Below, in pieces: positions 49,067 to 63,100 of a DNA stretch of 64,000 nt. The position numbers and the translations under genes are program-made. The stretch comes from Stratiolaelaps scimitus (taxonomy: Eukaryota > Arthropoda > Arachnida > Mesostigmata > Laelapidae): positions 14,173,501 to 14,237,500 of the forward strand of contig JABWDB010000002.1 in the NCBI GenBank assembly GCA_019614645.1. Direction: 5' to 3'. Each line of letters opens with the position of its first letter. Position 1 is the first letter of the stretch. The notes under the pieces are model-generated. The model searched no databases, was not told where the DNA came from, and worked only from the letters and a program-made list of their open reading frames with translations.

Positions 49067-49089
49067 ATATATATATATATATATATATA
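49067..49089. repeat. (TA)n microsatellite
   Basis: Alternating A/T tract. Another of similar length lies at about 49435-49459, only 350 bases away, close to the left end of the retrotransposon relic. Confidence 0.9.
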
Positions 49090-49635
49090 ACGGTGGGAGG
49101 GCGGTGGCTATTAGAGAGATGAAATTGGCGGAGGAGGAATCTGAGCCGAAATCACATATAATACATCTCGCCCTATTCGCCTGTTCTGTATAGCCCGCCC
49201 CCTCCCCGAAAATAAAATGATCCACGACAACCGAGCAGCGGTTTGTAATACGCTTCTTATTGTTGTTGTCAATAGATAGAACAGTGAGCTCGGTAAAGCA
49301 GTGGAATCGAGGGTTGATCATGACGTTTTGCCTCGCAGATTTATGGAGCTTAATGGCCGCAAATGCGCGAAGCATGGTAGCATCCGTCACTACCCGCACT
49401 TCTTATAGCTAAATATTGTCAGCATGGTATGTCTGTATATATATATATATATATATATAAGTGCCCTTCTAGGCCATGTCCACCTAGACCTGGAAACCTG
49501 TTCCCACCCCCCAGCTTACCTCGTGCTCGTAACTAACTGATTATAAATAAAAATACCCGATGTCTGTCTATAAATACACTACATACAGCTGAGCAAACTG
49601 CAATACACCGTATCGATACTAGCGACAATAGTAGT

Positions 49636-50324
49636 AGTAATAATAGTGTGAAATTTATTCAAACATACAATAATTAGGAATTGTTTCTAGGGATTATTTG
49701 GGGGGGGTAGCTGGGGGCCGAGGCCGACATTGTCCCGAGAAAGGCGATGGAATTGTCTCTCTGCACAGCGACGGACAGGCGTTGCAGAAAGAAAGATCCT
49801 GCGCGCTTGCCCCCGGTGGCGCGGATCAGCCTATGGTAGACCCCTTCGAGGAAGTTCGCAGTGAGGAGGCCGTGCCCGCCTGAGGTCTCAAAAGCAAAGG
49901 GGGAAAAGAGGTGGGTTTCCTGGAGTGCGGCGTACTTCGGTAGCTTGACCCACTCCGCATGCGCTACCGCGTAACCGGGGGTGGTTGTACAGCGGTTGAC
50001 ATAAGAAGGTGCTAGGGTGTCAACCACCGTCAAACGAGGTGCTGGCCTCGGTGAAAGGGGATGAAAGTAAGTCCGTCAGGGCGGCGCCCATCGGTAGTAT
50101 CGAGGCCCTGTGGCCCCCCCTTGTACAAGGGATACCGGCGGAGTGGAGGGCCCTCACGAGCGTGTCATTAAGTATCGTGTGTCGCGGATGGCGACGCTGC
50201 GCTCGCACTAGAGTCCGTGGTGGCCATTCGTTGCGACAGGGTCCCCGCAACGCTCGCAGCTGTGGGTCGTAACCGCAGGAGCCCCGAGGCGGAGGCCCAC
50301 ACAGAAGTGGGGGGAAGAGGTCGT
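49636..50324 (-). pseudogene. Non-LTR retrotransposon C-terminal relic (copy 2) with flanking 10-bp direct repeats
   Basis: In minus-strand reading order: a zinc-knuckle-like CERCGDPVATNGHHGL (about 50265-50215), RHTILNDTLVRALHSAGIPC (about 50190-50130), then after a frameshift near 50030 VVDTLAPSYVNRC, HAEWVKLPKYAAL, SPFAFETSGGHG and FLLQRLSVAVQR, with a stop at about 49674. This order is that of the region behind the reverse transcriptase in a non-LTR group abundant in tick genomes. The 3' end carries AATAAA (TGTTTGAATAAATTT on the minus strand). CAATAGTAGT occurs at 49626-49635 and at 50325-50334, a plausible target-site duplication around a 5'-truncated 689-bp insertion. Confidence 0.78.
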
Positions 50325-50334
50325 CAATAGTAGT

Positions 50335-53300
50335 CGTTCCACAAAATACATAAAGAGATATATCGTAAAGCGAACGATATTCGCATCACGTTAATTGGTC
50401 AATAACGGTACACGACGGATAGCTTCACCACAAGTAAGTGATGAACGACTGTGATAATCAAATAACATAGGACAGCACACAATTGTACAATAAGATATAC
50501 TAATACCGGCCAAACGTATGCGCAGACGCGCCTCTGATACCGTCAAGCAGATCGTTGCTAAAATCGTTGCTCGCGATAGCACAATGTATACGAAGTATTA
50601 AGCCAACTTTCCCGCTGTCGAAGCAACAGACCAGAACAAGACATAACCTGAAGTGGTTAGTGAGACGCGGCGAAATCAGCCTTCCGGTGCACTTTAGTTA
50701 ACCAAAAACTGGTTTACCGAGCATTTGCAGAGTTCCAGCTGCTGCCAAGGTCGATTTCGAGTTCATGCGGGCAGCTCGAGTTCACTGACTTCAAGGTTGT
50801 ATAAATGTTCTGTCGTTTGGGCAAAAGACCCCATTAGAAAGAACAGCGGACGATACGGGCAGTTTGAGCTGCCTCAAAACGAAAGCAACCGACAGCCATG
50901 TTCGGTACCGTGCGCCGAACCATATATTGTACAACGAGTGCCGTAACGGTCGCAGCAATGCCATCTTCGTATTATTGTCGCAACCGTTTGTATTTATATG
51001 AACAATTTGTTTGTTTTTTGCGACTTGTTTGCTGCGCATTGGTGAATACTCAGGAAAACGATAGCCACGTTTAAAGTTGCACATGAAGGACTATAGGTCT
51101 GCCTTGAGCAGCTTGCAGCGACGTTAGTGTCTAAACTACATGACATTGAAGTCAGTCCGAACAGAGACCCAGGAAGAGAGAGGGAGAGAGAGCGCACTGA
51201 AGTAATCTGTGGGATTTCAGCCAAACACACTCAGGGGTCATTTTGTAGAAAGCAACGAGATCTTTCTTCCTGCCTCTCCGGTTGCTATGCGAAGTCTGCC
51301 ATATAGGGGGCCCGCTCTGGGAGGTCATCTTGTTCGCAGGCTGTTTACGTGTCAGCCTTGAGTCACTTTGACAGCCAAGTGCGCCAATCCTAAGCAAGTC
51401 TTGCAGCTTGACTAGTCCATGTTGGATAAATAGCTTGGCGGGTCAGGCCACGCGTTCGACCAGAGTGCGTTATCATTCAAACGAACTGCTCGAACAAGAG
51501 TTTGTTAATACGTAGATCCGAGGGCCTACACAAGTACGCAATCATTTCGCATTACCTTGGGGGCAGGGGCTAGACCTTGACCCATTACTCAGGTAGCCAT
51601 AACGGGAGTTGTTGTTTCGAAGCGTTCAAGCTACTATTAATCTCTCTTTATTAATCCCGGTTTCTTTTCTCCCATTCGAGTGTTTATTGTCGAAACGACA
51701 AGCAACGTCGCATTTGCACCGCTCTGCAACACATGTGGCCGAATAAACAAGGACACGACAAACGGACGAACCCTGACAGAGATTACCTGGCCACGATCAC
51801 AACGATCCCTAATCAGTTGGCACTGGCCACTCCGGCCCACAGCGAGCCAAGCGAAACCGATCGAGTGACTGACTGAAGACATCCATCACTCGTCGCTCCC
51901 GCAGTCGGCGGCTTCCTCTCATCCAGCCAAGGCTAATCTTTGCCCAGCGCTTGCATATTTATCTACCAGTATGTGCACATATCTAATATGTACTGCTTCG
52001 AGGGTTGGTGGTGGGGGGGGGGGGTAAAAGTGGAATAACATCTGTGGCAATAGTATCCTGTCTCGCCGGGAGCGCCAGAGGTACAAGGCAGGGCAAATGT
52101 GAGATAGAGAGAGAGAGAGAGAGTGACTACGGGACCAAGGAATAGACGTGTATATGCCCCTGTTTCTCCGGTGGACCTCGCGTGCGCTATCCTTGCCAGT
52201 CTGTGAATATACAAGTTAGCCTGCAAGCGAGAGCCGACTTGTGCTGCTTGCACTGCTTGATCTGTACCAGTGTCGGGTACGAGAAGGTAACACCTGTTCG
52301 CACCGTATGCTGTTATGCATAATGTAGAGGGTGTGTGACGGTCAGGAATCATCAATTCTCTTTCCTCTCGACGTCTTTGCGTACCACAAGCTGGCAGCGG
52401 ATTGCTGCCATCTCGACAAGCGTATGCTGTTGGACGACATAACTTCGACTGCTGCTAGTGCTGCTGTTGTCTTTGCATCAGAACAACCGAACCTAATCAT
52501 CCAACCAAAGCCGAACCTAACTAACATCATGTGCTGCTGGCTGCAGGAAGGCTGACCGTATATCTGAATTGAATTCGGTGACGCTGCCCCTTATTCGATG
52601 CTGCATTCTAGCGGCAATGTTGTCTTATGTATAAATAAGGGTACTGCTATATTTATTGTCGGGCTGGCCCGTAGGCTATCCCGGTTAGCACCCCTCCACA
52701 AAGACCTCCACAACGGTGTACGGACATAGACACACTCCTCTCACGGACTCCTTACCCTCGCTCGAGGCCCGTCGATCTGCCCATCTATATTTACTTCATC
52801 TCACCCCTAGCTGTTCCGAGCTTTGTGTCCCCTCGATACGAAAGCTTCTATCGTGGCCAATCGCACCCGCACCCCGCTGGTCTCGAGGTGCCCCGAGATA
52901 TGTGATATTCCCGTAATCGTCCTATTCTAAGGTTAGCGGTAGAAGCAGCAGTTCCCGTCCGAGTGAGAAGGTGCTAGACACAACAGCCCAATGCTCGTCG
53001 CTCCATTATTTCTACTGCGTTAAGAATCTGTGCGTCTGAGAGGGATGCCGGCGGGACCGGTTGGTCACATGCAGCGGCGATAATATCGTCGAATTCAGGT
53101 CATACAGAGAGGTTTACAGGTCATATAGAGCCGTTTCTGCAAACGACTATTGGGCAGATCGCTCCTTATTTCTCCTAGTCTACGCCACTATAGTGAAAGG
53201 TAGTTAGAGCTATGGTTCGAGCAGCCGCAAAGCAGGACCCCATACCCCAATCAGGTAGACGGTATCCTATGCATCGGGGTTTGTGGGTAGTCGGACTATA

Positions 53301-56300
53301 GAAACGACTACATTGGCAGGATCCCTGTTCTATTTATTCGCTTTTCGCCAGATGGGAAAACAACTGGCTTTTTAAGAGTCGTGGTAACAGTTGCGGTAAT
53401 GACAAAATGATTGAATGTTCAATAAAGAGGCAAGACCATTGTTTAGTTACTTCCGATAGCCGAATACCGTTCAAGGATCTCGCCAGGTTACTTTGCAGTG
53501 AAGTGGAGAATTTGTTTGCGACAGCTGATGAGTTGAACTATTATATTATAGGTCGTCAGTCTACGAGCAATTCTCAACCTGAGATGACGCTACGCAGAGT
53601 ACATACACATATATATATATCGCAGTTTTATTCTCTGTGTCGAATGAGAGTAACCTTTCAAGGAATCCGCACTGCACTTCTTGCAGCTCTTTAGAAAACG
53701 ATCTGCTTCGGATGTAAAATTCTCCTTTGATAGTGGTAACTGCTCCAGTATGTATTGTATTAAGCTATAAGAAATAAACGAAATGACGAATGTCATAGGT
53801 GAATGGCATGTATATAGCAGTTCCGTCAATAAACATTTGTTTGAATTTGAATTTGAATGGCATATTTTGAGAATCATATGCTATCACTGGATAGCTTTAA
53901 GAATCGGAGGAACATTTGGTCCCAACTATTATATAAGAGGGATCTAGACATCTGTCGAAAATCGGCCTTTTGCCGCCAACACTGGAGTCCTTGAACTCTT
54001 TCGTTTTCGTAGGGAGTCGCTGTCATAATGTAGATGATAACGGCGTCTTTGTCGACGAAACCGTTTTTGGTGTCTATTCTCTGTCTGCCGGTGAGTTAAA
54101 GTCTATCTTTTGGCAACGGATTTCTAATCGATTCGCCGCCTCCGCCGTTCACCGCCTCTGCGATTGCTTTATAACGAGCTGAGTTCGTTTTTACGAAGAA
54201 TGAAAGCAAAGTGATTCCTCTCGTGTGGCGTTTCTAAATCCACCTCCTTCCGTTATGGGAATCCGCTGTTCGTCGCATCCACGCCCCAGTGCTAATGTTG
54301 ACGAAATGGAGCTCGCCGCAGCTCCAACCAAGGCGTTCTCCTCTCGCTCAACACCGCTACCTACAATACGTTTCTCCATGTTATCCATTGTATGTCACCG
54401 ACACTCACCGAAACGGCCTTTGTAGAGTCGACTTTCGACTTCAAGCTAGACGAGGCAGATGACGCCTTGGCTTTGCTCTCATCTGTCCCATTGACAACAC
54501 ACTCAATATGAACTGTATGTTTATGGTGGGGAGGTACAGCCAGAGATGCAAATCCTGCGTAATGCCACGTTGTCTTGCCGGCAGAATCGAGTTACGACGC
54601 CACCAATTTGACGTAGTTCCGTTCGACTCGATTCGCCTCCGATCCGATCATCGGCTCCGCTCAGCCAGTTCAAGTGGTCACCATAGCCCAGCGGCTGAAT
54701 GAGAGAGCTAAGCGTAGTGAGAACTCGCGGCTTGTAGCCGATTGCATCGCAACGTCTACTGCTGTTCGTCTGATTCAGAGGCGTAAAGGAGCAAGCGATA
54801 ACCTGATATATATATATATATCGATAAATAGCACTGTGGGGAAGGACTCGACCGCTGGTGAGACGTGCGAGCCGAGTTGAGCTTCTTGCGGTTGTATGCA
54901 ACAGAAATCGATATACCTTATAAAGGTATAAGGTATTTCGCGGCGGTCGAAGCCTCAGTTCGAGATGTTCAATATACGTGCATCTAACAGTAAAAGGAAA
55001 TAGCATTGAAAATATCACCGGTCAGAGGACGGAGCAGCTACATTAGTCCCTTGTATCGTGATAGTATGGCTGCACTAGGTGGATCTCATCTTGAGGTGCA
55101 AGACAATCGCAAATATACATCGCAGATATTAAGGAGGGTATTGTGTTGGCTGCAAATCGAAGTTGTTTTCATTTCAGACACGGCGTCAGCACCCCGCTCG
55201 AGTTCACATCTCTGAGCAGATACGAATTCGTTTTGAGCACACCGCTACAAATGCATACACACCGCCGAAACAAGCAGGTACCGATGCCATTCAAGCAACG
55301 ACAGCGTCCAACAGAGCCGCTACCTCTCGTCTACCGGTGATAACATGAGAATGTTCAAAAAAGAGTCCCACCCTCGGATTCCGTCGAAATGTCAACACAC
55401 ACCGACGATCCTGCCCGGCTGGTGATACACTGGCCAATAACAAGCATAATAATAACATTCAAGCGTTATACTCGTTATATATGATGATTGCCCTTGCTAC
55501 TGCGCTTACCAACGATGGGCGAATTCACCTAGTTCAGCCTGAGTTCGACCTGACTCATTGAACACGAAACAATGTCGCTCGTCGACGCGGTGAACGGAGC
55601 CGCCATCTTTTCCCGTGTGACGGCGGTTGCTGTTGTTGCTGCCATCGTCGACCGTTGTTGTCAGTAGCAATGGTACGCGGTGAGCGGCAACTTTCTTCTT
55701 AGCTCCTTCACAGCTCGTTCGAATGCATCATATATGTATGATGGGCATGGTGACATATGACGGCCGCTGACGGTCACCTTGTCATCGAATTATATATCAC
55801 CATCGTAATCACCATGCATGCCTGTCATGTTGTGTTATTACGGTTGTCGTTGTTATGTTGTTATGTACACGTGTGCGTGTGTGTCTGTGGCTTCCGTGCT
55901 TTGTTTATTTGTTTGTTGTTTGGCCTTGGGTAGGTTGAACCAGCTCACGCACTTGATGTATATGTAGAGGCGTATGCGTGTGCATTTGAGATTACGGAAT
56001 AGCAGTAACTCGATTGAGTGAATATTCAATAGGGACAATCGCTGCTGTACCAGCTACTGTGGTTGGTATAGCTGCAGATTTCAGAATTGATTGCTGACTC
56101 GCTTAGTGGGCCGGTTCAGCGCTCCGCCGTCTTAAACTGCAGTTCACTAGGGTTCGCAGCGGATTGCGAATCGATCCAAGGACGTAGTGCTTGTGATACG
56201 CATCTAGATCGAACGACATGGCAGTCGAGCAAGCTGTATCCAACCTGACAGATTGGCCAAGTCGTTGGATCGGTGTGCCGGCCAGTCAGAGAGTGCACGA

Positions 56301-56790
56301 ACCGCCCTGGCCACATAGACCAACGTTCCAGTCGTTAAATGTAGTGATCATAATGTACTGACTAACTCCACTAACCGTGGGCGCGGTCTAAGCGTTTCTG
56401 GACCTCTGGGTCACCCTTTTTCCTTTTCTCACTTTCTCTCTCTCGCGCTCTGGCTAGCTGCTCCTATTAATCACCGTAATATCCACAGGATAGATAGACG
56501 GAGGAAAGAAAAGTACGGTGGCGGCCAAGGGGCAACTTTCATAAAACATCGTCAGACCTGACACAACCGCACGAAGTCTCTCTCTCTCTCTCTCACTCTC
56601 TCGAATATCACCTCCCTGTCTTTAGCCCCAAAAAACAGAGAGCACCATTCATATTTGCATATATATATATATATGAGTGTATACTTAAATTACTAGTTCT
56701 TAAAGGCGACGCAAATGTAAGCTCAGAGTAAGGTCAGACGTAATACAGCTAGAAGAAGATAGATTTCCACTTTAGTTTGCTAATAGCGAA
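50335..56790. other. Intergenic DNA without recognised genes
   Basis: Holds a 12-G run (52013-52024), a (GA)n tract near 52105-52125 and a LINE tail near 53820. Several frames of 60-165 codons exist but none shows a known domain; between 54400 and 54700 all three minus-strand frames are open over long stretches, so openness there says nothing. Confidence 0.35.
53815..53862 (+). mobile_element. LINE 3' tail with (TTTGAAT) repeats
   Basis: AATAAACATTTGTTTGAATT followed by two further TTGAAT units. This is a polyadenylation hexamer with a short tandem tail as in CR1/Jockey-type elements. The body upstream (about 53407-53810) might belong to it but is not recognisable. Confidence 0.45.
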
Positions 56791-56995
56791 GGTAAATCAT
56801 TATTGGTCTATTAAAGGAGCTGCAATTTAAGTAGAAAGAGATCGTAGTTCAGCGGCAAGCCTACCGTTTCATTTAACTGCGTTCCCTAACTGTCAACTTA
56901 CGTCTAGCACTTTTTGAGCAATTTTTCAGCTGACTCTCAGCTGTTTCCAGGCCTGGGAGCCACACCTCTAGGTATTATTACTTCATGGACCTATC
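56791..56995. repeat. LINE-like 3' end remnant beside a CAGCTGA-family copy
   Basis: 56791-56830 shows GGTAAATCATTATTGGTC and TTAAAGGAGCTGCAATTT, an aged copy of the 7026-7085 family. 56927-56943 is CAGCTGACTCTCAGCTG, followed by TTTCCAGGCC and later CTAGGTATTATTAC, matching the other dispersed copies. At 6.3-7.1 kb the same two families also lie close together. Confidence 0.55.
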
Positions 56996-58540
56996 GGGGT
57001 GCTCCATTACACGTCTACTTTCATTAGCATGAGTATACGCGTTTGTGTCGTTTCCCACCGCGCCGTATATCTATATATTTAATCTACATGCGAATTTCCT
57101 TTTTAATCTCGCTTTAGCCGTTTCCGCTGGCATGCGATGTTGACCGTGACACGCGTGAGGGTTTTGAATATTACGAATAATGATCATATTAATTATAGTT
57201 ATTATCTATTAGCGTCACATTTGAACACAACTCGTTTAGTAACTATATATTATCATATGACAGATGTGTATCACGTTACCACGCATAACACATGTATATG
57301 CCATATATATATATACATGTACATATATATTGTTCGGGGATATGTCTGACCGAATTGCTTGACCAACCTACTGGAGGATAACGATGACGACGATCATATA
57401 TTAAAAGGCAAAGAAGTCGGCGTGTATACAAGGCTAAGAGCGAGTGACTCACGGTACTCCAGCCAACTGCCGACGACGAGACAACAAGTTGGCGCGTTTC
57501 ATTTCCGCTTGTGTAGGCATATATATAAAAAACATTATATATACAATTTATTCGATTCATATATAATATATTCTATTGTACACTTATTCTATTTCTATGA
57601 GCGTCTTGCGCTAACCCTTACCTCACCACAAAACCTCAAAACGTCAATACATGTAAACAAAACCTAATTAGCTAAGTGTTAAAGTTCGGCTCGAATGACT
57701 CTCAACGCAGTTTCTTCATTCCCAATTGCTCTCCCGGGAACGAGAGCGCGGTGGATGATGGTTTCTCTGGTCGCTCGACGAACCTGACGTCCCTCCGTCT
57801 ATTTGTGACTTTCATTGGTAAGCTTTGCCTTTTTTTTCTAAATATAGCAATGGGTATGAATAACGGCGAAACCGTTCCATTCATGAAGAGATTATGCTGG
57901 GTGCCACCAAAGGCCGACACCATCCACGAACACGGGTGCGCGCGGTGTGCCTTCGCACGCGCACGGTCTCTGCTAGTTTCTGTTATATATCCATCTGCCG
58001 CGCGCGGTTTGAGCAACGAAAATGGTGAAAATTGTAATCATGTCACGTCGCACTAATTGTACCACTGATCAGACGCTGCCCGCCTCGTTCGCACGTATAA
58101 ACGTACACGTATCGATTCGCTCGGCAAATTCGCGGCTGGCCGCACCCTCAAGTTTCCGTTCTCAGCCTCAACAACACGTTACGGCGTTCGATCATCATTG
58201 ACAAAATCATAGCACACGGCCACAAAAAAAACGAAATTCGATTCGCAGAATGCTGTGAATCAAATGACACGTGCACATGCTGATGAATGTATATTTAAGT
58301 GGCAACTAACCATGCCAACCGATCACGAAGGTGAAATTTGATCGAGTCCTATGGTACTTATCTGTTGACAATGAAATCTCGATGTGTGTGTTTGTTTGTG
58401 TGTGTGTGTGATAGATTATCCGAGTTTGCTGGCGCAAAAAGACGACCGACTGGATGATCAGACCCGACCGACCGGAGCGTGCAGTAGAACCATATATATT
58501 CATAGCAGTGGAAAATTGAAACAATCTTATCTAGTATATT

Positions 58541-58575
58541 TATTCAAACAAACATAATAATTAGGAATTAGTTCA
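58541..58575 (-). mobile_element. LINE 3' end, same family as the 49.6-kb relic
   Basis: TTTATTCAAACAAACATAAT and AATTAGGAATTAG match TTTATTCAAACATACAATAATT and AGGAATTG at 49654-49684. The insert's other end could not be found; sequence beyond about 58580 is not recognisable. Confidence 0.55.
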
Positions 58576-60049
58576 TATCATCGAGCGATATGCCGTTACA
58601 TAACGATTGCTGTCGAATATGTTGTTAGTTTGTTTAGCGTTATCTGCACCTGATCAGAACCTGATTCAAGAGTCCGAGAAAGGGTCGAACACTCTCATGT
58701 AATCAGACGAAACGATTCTAACCATCACCCTCATGGACAACAACTCGCTTGATGTTTACGCGAACTCACGCTAATACTCACGAAACAAAAAATCATCACG
58801 CTTCACGAATTGAAGAATCATCAGACAATCTATTAGGTGAAATGCTTAGCTGATTAGCCCTGGATAGGTGCGAATCAATCAATAGACCCCATTTACTCGG
58901 TCGCTGTGATTCCACTCGTAGCATTAATGCCGGTCCATCGACGGCGTCCACATGTCTATGGCTGTTCCATATTTCGGTTCCCCTTAAAGGTGGTTCTTGC
59001 TATCGAGCCAGCCCCAGGGACCTATCCATCTACGCTACAGTGTTCATGTCGTCGTCATGCTGTAAGTACACATGTTACTTGCCAGTAACGCATGCTTCTA
59101 CAGTAACTGCGATTTCAAACAATTGCTACGACCACATGATCCTATCCGGGAAACGACGACGAAGATGACGCCGCCCCTCTCTACGATGTCAGCTGTCACG
59201 TTGTCCAGCCTCGGCTTTGGCTTGCGCTGATGCGTCCTCATCATGGATGGACCCATCTAGCGGCAGCAGCAGCAGAAATGACATGCATCGAGCAATGACA
59301 CAGTCCTTCACCTTGCCTCGTTACCCCTCACACCCCCCACCCGATTTTTCCCTCTTGGACCAGGCTTCCCCCGCGCGGTAGCCGCGAACGCCCCCCGACA
59401 GAATCCGTCTCCACGAGAACACAGATACACAGACGCAAGTGACACAAGCAAGTATGCAGGCTCACTCACACACGCCTTGCGGCACGGGCCCCTCCATGCA
59501 TAGCCGTCAAGACCGTTTGTACAAAGTTGTCTGTCCAACGCCACGGCGTCGTCCGGCCAATTCTACACAATCCGGTTCGCTTTCTGCTACTACCACGGGC
59601 CAAACAAAGACGCCGCCGGCAGGCGCAGACAAGGACACAGCACGGATACAATGAATGTCCCTATACTGTATAATGGTTCATGAGAGGAGAGATAGTTCGT
59701 GTTGTGTCTCCCTCTGCCCGCTCGTCGGTCCCTCTGTACGTGCGTTTATGAATGTCTATGTATGATGCCCCCGTCAACGAGGGCATCTGCACCACTGTAG
59801 CACGCTGCGGTAGGACCAGCCAGAGGTGAACAAAGCGAAAATGCAATGACATGTGTCCAACACACAAGTTGCGCTGGCAGAACCCTCGTCCGGAACGATA
59901 ATAGGTAGGCGCTCGTTGAACGCGCGCATGGTTAGCTTCGATGTAGTGGCTAGCTGTAGGTGTGTTGCAGGGATTGCGAGCTGGGGTTGAGGCCGAGATA
60001 GGAGTCTTGGTTGAATTGTTCACCTTGTGATATATTCACTTAACTGTTT

Positions 60050-60115
60050 TTCGAGCTGACCCTCAGCTGTTCCCCTATCTGACAGGCCTTAGCTCTTAAC
60101 CTTTTAGGTATTACT
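60050..60115. repeat. CAGCTGA-family dispersed repeat copy
   Basis: GAGCTGACCCTCAGCTGTTC, CCCTATCTGACAGGCCTTAG, then TTTTAGGTATTACTATGAGG. This is one of the better-preserved copies and shares the AGGTATTA end with the 56.9-kb copy. Confidence 0.6.
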
Positions 60116-63100
60116 ATGAGGATATGATATTCACTTAGTTCAGTTCAACTGTCGATAAGCTGTTCGAAAAAAATGGAAATAACAGCAATCGAAGATTCCC
60201 ACGCAAGAGCGGCAAATCGAATCGAGTTTCTGTTATGTGACAACACTCTGCACCGAAATATCGATACACGTAAACATTTTTATAATGTATCGAATTTGGC
60301 TGATTGTTAAAGCGGGCGATGGTTGGTCGTTGGTCGCCTTTGCTTGCTAGTACGTCTTTTATACGTGGATGTCCATACAGGATGACATTATCGCAGAGTG
60401 AAGCACTTCACGCACCACAGCCTTGCTACAGTGTTTGTCTGGCACACTTACCCGACTACGGTAACTCGGGACCTTTCTCGGAACATAACAATTCCCACCA
60501 ATCTGAATCCGGAATTATACGTTGGTGTGCGCAGCCCTACTGAATGACAATGCGACAATTGATTGGTTCATCAAGACCCCGATAACAAAATGGCTAACCG
60601 TAACGAAAAGCAGCGAAAAAATGGGAGCGGACCCTACTCCCAATAAAACATCTGTACTCAGGTGGTTTGCAAACGGATTTGCAGTGACAGTACACATACG
60701 TTTCACATTCGATATTGTGCGTTCAGCACCCTAATCCGTGACGTCTTTACACCCACATTTGGATTACTTCTCCTCAACGAATGCATGGTCAAGTGCATAA
60801 GCGGCTTTCAACAGTTTCACATACAAACTCATTTAGGTAGGATCAGTTTATTAATGAAACAATTATTACGAACTATCATCATCCTCATTACTAGCTGGTG
60901 ATAATATCGAGCTTCGACTTCGCTCGTAGAATCCGGTTGAATGGAACGACACGACTAACTGACAAGGGGAATGTATTCCCTAAATGATTCGTTCTACCAC
61001 TAACATAACACGAATGGCTATTAATCTCACCTCATCACTACTTTTCGGGCATGGTGGTCACTACACAGCAGTCCAGAGAAGCTTCCTGCACGGGAAGGCC
61101 AACCAACACAAAGTAACGGCAAAGCGCAACCCAACGACACACTAGAATAACGACGATGACTCGATTCGTAGCTCCGGCTCGTCGGCGAGGTCGGTTCTCT
61201 CACGGCACACGATCACCAATCACGTACGACATACAATGCACAACTTGACGTAGAACAGCGAAGGTGGCAAGGTTGTTGACAAAGTTCGCTATTGCCGTTG
61301 TTATTGTTGTTGTCGTCGAAAGGCAAGCGAGCGTTTCGTCTTCCGGATCCGTTGCGCTGCTCTGGTTTTGATTCAATTCGTCGTGTCGTTGCAACCTCGA
61401 ATAACGACTCCGTCACTCACTCCGTCAGACAGCTCTCAGATCGACTACACGCTACACGTTCCGTGTATGCCGCGACCTTGTTCCCCAACAGCTCCGTGTC
61501 GACCCACGGCTAGCGTCGACGAGTTGAGAATCAGCTGGGTCGAATCAGACGAGTTTACCAAATGATATGAATAATGGGGGGGGGGGGTGTTGGCGTCAGA
61601 CGACGCTCCACAAGGTCTTTCTCTCGGCCTCCTTTCCTCGCTCTCTCTCTCTCTCTCTGGTGGAGATGACCAACACACGGGTTTCTTGCACTTGGAATAC
61701 ACACAAACACACTCCTCACTCACTCGTGATAAAATCGACACCCGCTCTCAAAGTGAATGTACGGCACTCGTTTCGGATGGCACTTGCCACTAGGGCGAAT
61801 CAGGATCGAGAAACAAAAGCGTCGCTAAATTACTTTTGTACCTCGTCGTTCCTCTATCGTATCCTCCTTGCTAGAACGTTCAGACCGCGGACTCTTCTTT
61901 ATTACCTCACGCAGTCTCTCTCTCTCTCTCTGTTCAAGAAGGTGTATGCCTGACTTCGCAGCTCAGCTCGTTGTTCGAACGATGAATGGCATCACATGCG
62001 ACTCGCAGGGATGCCTCGTTCGTTTCCGTGATCAGGGTGCTGGCGATTGAGAGGCTCAACGCGCCGTTCCAGAGAGTTCTTCTCCCCCGAATGTGTTCCG
62101 CACCATCCCCTTCACTTCGTACCAGTCTCTCCGGTTCTATTGCGTTCTACGATACGAAGTGACTAGAGGCAGTCGTTCCGAGACCGCGAACTGGATGGAC
62201 TGGAGGATTACAACACGCTAACCATTACACACCTTAACAGAAATTTCTCTTGGGCCAGCGTGACAACAAATGCAACTAATCTCCCTCTCTGACTCTCTGC
62301 AGCAGCGTGAATGCCGAGTGGTGCTGCTGCAGCATCAGCAGGCGGCGAGCGAGAACTCATACAGCGGGGACTATTGCAGCTGCAGCTGCTATATGGATGA
62401 ACTAGGAAAGGCGAACGTTACGAGAGACCATTCGATGATGATGGTTGTGATGTTGTTGCTGATGACGACGGCCTTTGGCTTCCCTCCTTCTCTCCACTAC
62501 ACTCTACGCTACCCTCTGCCACTCGGATGGTATTCGTGGTGCTCACGAGCGCCTCCTGTGAGGCGCTAACCACGCTTGCTTGTGCCTTGCCTAGCGCCTG
62601 CGTATGTGTTCCAGTGTGTCTGTGTGTGTGTGTGTGTGGCGTGCCGCAGGCGCGACCGGCCGACAGGCCGAGGAGGAGGTACGCCAAAGTTATGGCTGGC
62701 GGGCAGCCCCGCGAGGGCGTCGGCGAGGGACACCGAAGGGAAGGACGAACGCGACTACGCGCCTGAGCAGAATAAGTGAGAGGAACAGAGAGCCGAGACA
62801 CCGTGTAACAACATTGACGGCGGGGAGGGCAGGACATCGATCGAGGCAGACGGCGCGATGAGTATGAAGGGCGCCTAACAACGAAGTGGCAAGAGCACGT
62901 CAGGGAAGAGGGAACCTACGATGAGAGAGAGAGAAAAAAAAGGGGATAGAGATGAGCCACGATAACGTAAGGAAAAGGAAACGCATTGAGGAGAAGGAAG
63001 ATACAACCGAGTGATATCCCTTGAGGTCTATAGAGAGGGGGTCGGGACCTCGCTTGAATCATGAAGGGTCTTGGGTGTGATCGGAAAAAATTGGAAATAT

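Noticed and set aside
54409..54554. Possible minus-strand exon (acceptor ACGCAG, donor GTGAGT, reads AVPPHHKHTVHIECVVNG)
   Set aside because: The other two frames of the same strand are also open here, no partner exon with matching phase was found, and no family is recognised.
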